Below, one piece after another: positions 60,016 to 64,000 of a stretch of DNA of 64,000 nt (positions are counted from its first letter, which is position 1; each line of letters starts with the position of its first letter). The position numbers and the translations under genes were made by a program. The stretch comes from Luteibacter aegosomaticola (GTDB taxonomy: Bacteria > Pseudomonadota > Gammaproteobacteria > Xanthomonadales > Rhodanobacteraceae): the NCBI RefSeq assembly GCF_023078475.1, contig NZ_CP095741.1:4872001-4936000 (forward strand), read 5' to 3'. A model generated the notes under the pieces. That model did not search any database. It was not told the DNA's origin and saw only the letters and a list, made by a program, of their open reading frames with translations.

Positions 60016-62234
60016 CAGAAATCTACCGAGGCCTGGACGAAGTAGGTGCGCGGCATGCCGACGTACAAGCCGTCGTTGTTATCCGTGCTGCGCGTGAAGT
60101 AACGGCGATCGAAGAGGTTCTTCACGCCCGCGCCGACGCGCAGGTTGGAGAACGAAGGACCAAAGGCGTACTCGGCGCGCGCGTTCCACGTCGTCCAGCC
60201 CGGGATGTTGCCAAGGTCGCCATCGGCCGACGGCTCGGTGACGTACACCGTGGGGTTGGCCGGGTCGAAGCTCGGCGAGCCGGGCGAGTGCTGGCGCGAT
60301 TGCGAGAACGCATCGAGATTGAAGGTCCACGCCGCCACGTTGTAACGCAGGCCGAGGTTGGCCGTGCGGCGCGAATAGAACGGCAGGTCCTTGCCTTCGA
60401 ACGAACCATGCTTGTAGAACGCATGCGTGTACGTGGCCGTACCCCACAGGGTTAGCCCGTCGAGCGCATCAGCGAACGAGCCGAAATCCAGGTGCGCCGA
60501 GGTTTCGATGCCCTTGTGCGTGGTGGCGCCCAGGCTGGTCCAGCCCTCGTAAGAGTCGGGCACGTTCGGCAGCTTGCCGACCAGCTGCAGCTCATGGTCG
60601 AAGTTGATGCGGAACAGGCTGACCTCACCACCCCACGCCTTGGTGTCGTAGCGGGTGCCGATTTCATACGTACGCGCCAATTCGGGCTCGAGGCCCTGGG
60701 CGAACTGGCCGGTCGAATCCTTCTGGCCGATCTGGAAATACTGCAGCGAACCGAACGAGGTCTCCGCGTTGGCGTACAGCTTCCACGCTTCGCTCAGGTG
60801 GTACATCACATTGAGCGACGGCAGCGGCTTCGAGTAGTTCTCGCGGCGCTCGGTCGGCCCCTTCACCACCACGGTCGCGCTCGGATGCGCCTGCCACTGG
60901 CTGCGGATGCGCTCGTAGCGCAGGCCCGGCGTGATCGTCCAGTCGCCCGCGTTGATCGTGTCGTCGATGTACAGGGCGTGCGCTTCGTTCCCGCCGGTGT
61001 TGTTACCGGACAGGACGTAAGGTCCGTTGTACGGATCGCCGGTGAACGGGGTGTACCAGAGGTTCGAGGTGTACTTGTTGTTGCGGAAGGTCTGCTCGTG
61101 CATCGCTTCGTTGGTGTAACGGTAGCCCACGCCGATCTCGTGCGTTACCTGGCCCCAGTCGAACAGCTGCGAATAGCGCGGCTCGATCGCGAACACGTGG
61201 TAGTTGCGCGGATAGGCGTTGAGCTGGTGCGTGTAGCTACCGTTCGGGTTCTCGGTGATCGTTTCGATGTGGCTGCCGCGGAAGCTGTCGGAGTAGTACG
61301 ACTGCACTTCGAACGAGCGACGGTCTTCCACGTGGCTGTACTTCACCACGTAATCCGTGCGGCGGCCGTGGAAGTCATCGTAGGGACGGCGCGACTGGAA
61401 CGGATCCGCATCGTAGTCAGCCTGGGTGAGACCACCCGGCATGCCTGCCTGGCCATCGTAGTGATGGATGCTGCCCGTGAGCGTGTCTTCGCTGCTGAAC
61501 GCGTACTTCGCCTTGAGCATCACGTCGTCGATGCTCTCGTTGTCTTCATGCTCGCGGTACCCCGGCCCATGCAGGCCGTTGTAGAGCAGCGCGAGGCCCA
61601 GGCCGTTCTGCGTGGTGCCGCCGACGAACGCATTCGTGTTCGTGCGAATCCCGCCGTGCTCGCTGCCCTGGAACTGCACGCCCGCGCTGCCGCCGAAGGT
61701 CTCCGGGATATCGCGGGTGACGAAGTTGATGATGCCGCCCACGTTCTGCGGCCCGTAGCGCACGGAGCCGCCACCGCGCACGACGTCGACCGCCTGCAGG
61801 TTGCCGAGGCCCACCGGCGCCATCGAGACCTGCGGCTGGCCATACGGCGCCACGGCGAGCGGCACGCCATCGAGGAGAATCGTGGAGCGCGGCGAAAGGC
61901 GCGAGGTAAGACCGCGCACGCCGACGTTGAGCGACACATCGCTGCCGCCCGTGCCGTTGCTCTCCTGCACCTGCACACCGGGAATGCGGCGCAGCGCGTC
62001 GCGGAGATTGGTCGCACCGGCCTCGCGCAGCTCTTCGCGACGCACCACCGTGCGGGCACCCGGATGGTTCTGCACCACGTTCTGCTGGGCGTCGCCCAGC
62101 CAGTCACCGACGACCTTCACGCCTTCGAGGTTGGTGGGCGAGGGCGGCGGGGTCGGGTTGTCCTGGGCGAAGGCGGCGGGCGCGGCGAGGGCGCCGGCCA
62201 GCGCGAGGGCCAGGACGGTGGGGCGAGGGGACAT
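60015..62234 (-). CDS. TonB-dependent receptor (FecA/siderophore type)
   Basis: The 739-residue outer-membrane protein has a signal peptide (MSPRPTVLALALAGALAAPA, cut after AFA-Q), a plug domain (about 45-165, with RTVVRREELREAGATNLRDA and STILLDGVPLAV) and a beta-barrel ending in F (VQASVDF). The plug resembles FecA/FpvA-type receptors without a signalling domain. A Fur-like site and promoter lie upstream. It imports a ferric chelate, with the PepSY protein downstream as reductase. Confidence 0.92.
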   Translation of the reverse strand: MSPRPTVLALALAGALAAPAAFAQDNPTPPPSPTNLEGVKVVGDWLGDAQQNVVQNHPGARTVVRREELREAGATNLRDALRRIPGVQVQESNGTGGSDVSLNVGVRGLTSRLSPRSTILLDGVPLAVAPYGQPQVSMAPVGLGNLQAVDVVRGGGSVRYGPQNVGGIINFVTRDIPETFGGSAGVQFQGSEHGGIRTNTNAFVGGTTQNGLGLALLYNGLHGPGYREHEDNESIDDVMLKAKYAFSSEDTLTGSIHHYDGQAGMPGGLTQADYDADPFQSRRPYDDFHGRRTDYVVKYSHVEDRRSFEVQSYYSDSFRGSHIETITENPNGSYTHQLNAYPRNYHVFAIEPRYSQLFDWGQVTHEIGVGYRYTNEAMHEQTFRNNKYTSNLWYTPFTGDPYNGPYVLSGNNTGGNEAHALYIDDTINAGDWTITPGLRYERIRSQWQAHPSATVVVKGPTERRENYSKPLPSLNVMYHLSEAWKLYANAETSFGSLQYFQIGQKDSTGQFAQGLEPELARTYEIGTRYDTKAWGGEVSLFRINFDHELQLVGKLPNVPDSYEGWTSLGATTHKGIETSAHLDFGSFADALDGLTLWGTATYTHAFYKHGSFEGKDLPFYSRRTANLGLRYNVAAWTFNLDAFSQSRQHSPGSPSFDPANPTVYVTEPSADGDLGNIPGWTTWNARAEYAFGPSFSNLRVGAGVKNLFDRRYFTRSTDNNDGLYVGMPRTYFVQASVDF

Positions 62235-62267
62235 CGGGAGCAGCCTTGGATCGTGCGAAAGGTGCTA

Positions 62268-62296
62268 ATCGTAAATACGACTGATTATCAGATCAA
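62268..62296 (-). promoter_or_regulatory. Iron-regulated promoter with Fur-like box
   Basis: Read on the minus strand, TTGATC (62296-62291) and TACGAT (62273-62268) form -35 and -10 elements with a 17-base spacer. Between them lies GATAATCAGTCGTATTTAC (62289-62271), which matches 11 of 19 positions of the Fur consensus, its first six perfectly. Bound Fur would block the receptor operon when iron is sufficient. Confidence 0.55.
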
Positions 62297-62331
62297 ATAC
62301 ATCATGCTTTCGGCGCCCGATCCGGCTGGAT

Positions 62332-62361
62332 TTGATAGAAAGCAGCGAATACCGCCATAAT
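62332..62361 (+). promoter_or_regulatory. Sigma70-like promoter directly before the GlxA-like gene
   Basis: TTGATA (62332-62337) and CATAAT (62356-62361) each match five of six consensus positions, with an 18-base spacer. The expected start point is at about 62368, the first base of the ATG, so the mRNA would have no leader. Confidence 0.6.
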
Positions 62362-62367
62362 CCGCGT

Positions 62368-63339
62368 ATGCCCAAGCCGCTGGCCATCGTCATCGTCGCC
62401 CCACCAGGGGTCCAGATGCTGGACGTGTCCGGCCCCGCCGATGTGTTCGCCGAGGCCAACCGGCAAACCGGGCGCGAGGCCTACAAGGTGCTCACGGTCG
62501 GCACCGCGCCGCTGGCGGTCGCCTCCTCCTCCGGCATGCGCTTTCTCCCCGACCGCAGCACCCAGGACGAGATCCCGGCCCTCGATACCCTGCTCGTCGC
62601 AGGCTCGCCCGACCTGGCCAGCGCCGCCACCGACCTGCACACGCTGGACTGGCTGGCCCGCCACGCCGGCCGCGCACGGCGGTATGGCTCGATTTGCAGC
62701 GGCGCCCTGCTGTTCGCTCAGACGGGCCTGCTCGATGGGCGCCGGGCCACCACCCACTGGAAGGTGGCCGATGTGCTCGCTAGCCGCCATCCCACGCTCA
62801 CCGTCGAGGCCGACGCGTTCGTCGTGCGCGATGGCCCTGTCTGCACCGCGGCGGGGGTCACGGCGGGGATGGACCTTGCGATCGCGCTCGTCGAGGAAGA
62901 CCTGGGCCGCGACGTCGCCATGGCCGTGGCCGCGGAGCTGGTGGTGTTCTACCGCCGCCCCGGCGGGCAGATGCAGTTCAGCCGGCACGGTGAGGCGGCC
63001 CCCGCGGGACGGGGCGCGCTACAGGAACTGCAGCGCTACGTAGCGGCGCATCCGGGCGAGGACCACTCGGTGGGAAGCATGGCATCGCGTGCCGGCATGA
63101 GCGCTCGGCACTTCGCCCGCGTGTTCCATCGCGAGGTCGGCATGACGCCCGCCGAGTTCGTTGAAAACATGCGCGTCGAGGCCGCGCGGCGCTGGCTGGA
63201 AGAAGGGCATGACACGCCGAAACGCGTGGCGGCCAGGCTCGGCTATGCCGATGCGAATGGCCTGCGCCGGGCCTTCATGCGCAAGCTGGGTGTCACGCCC
63301 GCCGATTACCGCAAGCGGTACGCGCACGCCCGCACCTGA
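62368..63339 (+). CDS. GlxA-family AraC-type transcriptional regulator
   Basis: The 323-residue protein has a DJ-1/PfpI-like domain (about 5-170, PPGVQMLDVSGPADVFAEAN and SICSGALLFAQTGLLDGRRA) and two AraC helix-turn-helix motifs (about 225-320, GMSARHFARVFHREVGMTPA). This architecture is shared by GlxA-type activators, whose effectors are mostly unknown. No Shine-Dalgarno is seen, consistent with the predicted leaderless transcript. It is divergent from the TonB receptor but not obviously iron-related. Confidence 0.9.
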   Translation: MPKPLAIVIVAPPGVQMLDVSGPADVFAEANRQTGREAYKVLTVGTAPLAVASSSGMRFLPDRSTQDEIPALDTLLVAGSPDLASAATDLHTLDWLARHAGRARRYGSICSGALLFAQTGLLDGRRATTHWKVADVLASRHPTLTVEADAFVVRDGPVCTAAGVTAGMDLAIALVEEDLGRDVAMAVAAELVVFYRRPGGQMQFSRHGEAAPAGRGALQELQRYVAAHPGEDHSVGSMASRAGMSARHFARVFHREVGMTPAEFVENMRVEAARRWLEEGHDTPKRVAARLGYADANGLRRAFMRKLGVTPADYRKRYAHART

Positions 63340-63960
63340 TCAGAGTTCGATGATGCCGCGGCGGAGCGCGATGGCGACCGCGTGCGTGCGGTCGTTGGCC
63401 TGGAGCTTGGCCAGGATGCTTTTCATATGCGCCTTCACGGTTTCCTCGGCAATACCGAGGTGCGCCGCGACATCACGATTGGCCGAGCCCGTGGCCACGT
63501 GCGTGAGCACCTGGGTTTCGCGCGGGGTCAGCTCATCGTCGTTCGCATGGCCAGCCATGTCGTGCGCGATCTCGTCAGGAATACGCCGCTTGCCATCCAT
63601 CATCTGGGTGATCGTGCTGAGCATGTCCTTGCGCAGTTCGCTCTTCAGCAGGTAGCCCTGCGCGCCAGCACGGAACGCACGCAACGCCTGCACATCGCCG
63701 CGGTACGTGGTGAGCACAAGGATCCGGGCATCGGGAAATTCGGCGCGGATGGCTTCGATCGCCGCGATACCACCCATGCCGGGCATCTGCAGATCCATCA
63801 GCGTGAGATCGGGCTGTAATACCCGGTAGCGCTCAATCGCTTCCTCGCCCGTGCTGGCCTCGGCCACGAGCTCCAGGCCAGGCTGGCCTTCGAGCACGGC
63901 GGCGATCCCTTCGCGCAGTAAGGGGTGGTCGTCGACGGTCATGATGCGGATGGTGGGCAT
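63340..63960 (-). CDS. NarL/LuxR-type response regulator
   Basis: The 206-residue protein has a receiver domain (1-120, acidic DDHP near 11, phosphoacceptor Asp in LTLMDLQMPGMGG, Lys in YLLKSEL) and a LuxR helix-turn-helix (about 140-200, LTPRETQVLTHVATGSANRD). Its stop abuts the stop of the GlxA-like gene with no base between them (TGATCA). The partner kinase is probably upstream, beyond the window end. Confidence 0.92.
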   Translation of the reverse strand: MPTIRIMTVDDHPLLREGIAAVLEGQPGLELVAEASTGEEAIERYRVLQPDLTLMDLQMPGMGGIAAIEAIRAEFPDARILVLTTYRGDVQALRAFRAGAQGYLLKSELRKDMLSTITQMMDGKRRIPDEIAHDMAGHANDDELTPRETQVLTHVATGSANRDVAAHLGIAEETVKAHMKSILAKLQANDRTHAVAIALRRGIIEL

Positions 63961-64000
63961 GGTGCGAAGATGGCAAGGTTCCGGAGCGGAAGTATGGCCG

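Overview
This 64 kb window is GC-rich, densely packed bacterial chromosome. It looks like a gammaproteobacterium of the Xanthomonadales, Rhodanobacteraceae group (Luteibacter/Dyella-like). That placement is an inference from codon usage, the gene set (many LysR regulators, an HDLLQPL-type hybrid kinase with a LuxR-type partner, CopAB, a CzcCBA-type efflux system, a B3 beta-lactamase) and REP elements built on TAGGAGCGCGCTTGCGCGC scattered between genes. No rRNA, tRNA, CRISPR array, prophage or insertion sequence was seen.

Layout. 0-8 kb: a tandem YdcZ-type transporter pair divergent from a LysR gene, a LytS/LytT-type two-component pair followed by an acyltransferase, a small exported protein, a quinone-oxidoreductase-like enzyme, and a SnoaL-like protein divergent from LysR. 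8-15.5 kb: a LuxR-type response regulator convergent with a large membrane hybrid kinase, then dctA, an exported esterase and a porin, which could form a dicarboxylate sensing and uptake module. 15.5-17.6 kb: a ParE-like toxin with a two-part antitoxin, a 428-bp stretch without a convincing gene, and a SnoaL/MarR divergent pair. 17.6-23.5 kb: a four-gene heavy-metal RND efflux operon headed by a small Cys/His-rich exported protein. 23.7-31.7 kb: several NAD(P)-dependent oxidoreductases with regulators, dodecin, a soluble PAS hybrid kinase and a MocR-type regulator. 31.7-34.5 kb: an ABC-F ATPase behind a structured leader, and a NYN-domain nuclease-like gene flanked by two related putative small RNA genes. 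34.5-43 kb: aldo/keto reductase with LysR, a secreted endonuclease, an L,D-transpeptidase, an FAD monooxygenase, GST, a DUF899 protein, and ArsR with a cupin-DUF2867 fusion. 43-51.4 kb: chemoreceptor, EAL-CBS-GGDEF protein, phosphatase, DksA-like protein, alpha-L-fucosidase, LysR/NmrA pair, and a small Pro-rich protein. 51.4-64 kb: LysR, copBA, LigD (ligase plus polymerase), a PlsC-like acyltransferase, a B3 metallo-beta-lactamase, a PepSY/TonB-receptor iron operon, a GlxA-like regulator and a NarL-type response regulator.

The most interesting unexplained features are three. First, the repeated unit at 33534-33644 and 34406-34518 has conserved promoter spacing, a compensatory base change in a stem and an intrinsic terminator, which together suggest a pair of small RNAs around the NYN gene. 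Second, the ABC-F leader carries a three-codon ORF and hairpins that can hide the ribosome binding site. Third, several regulator genes have a -10-like element so close to the start codon that their mRNAs may be leaderless. No wholly new multi-gene system was identified with confidence. All family assignments come from reading protein motifs; no database search was possible.
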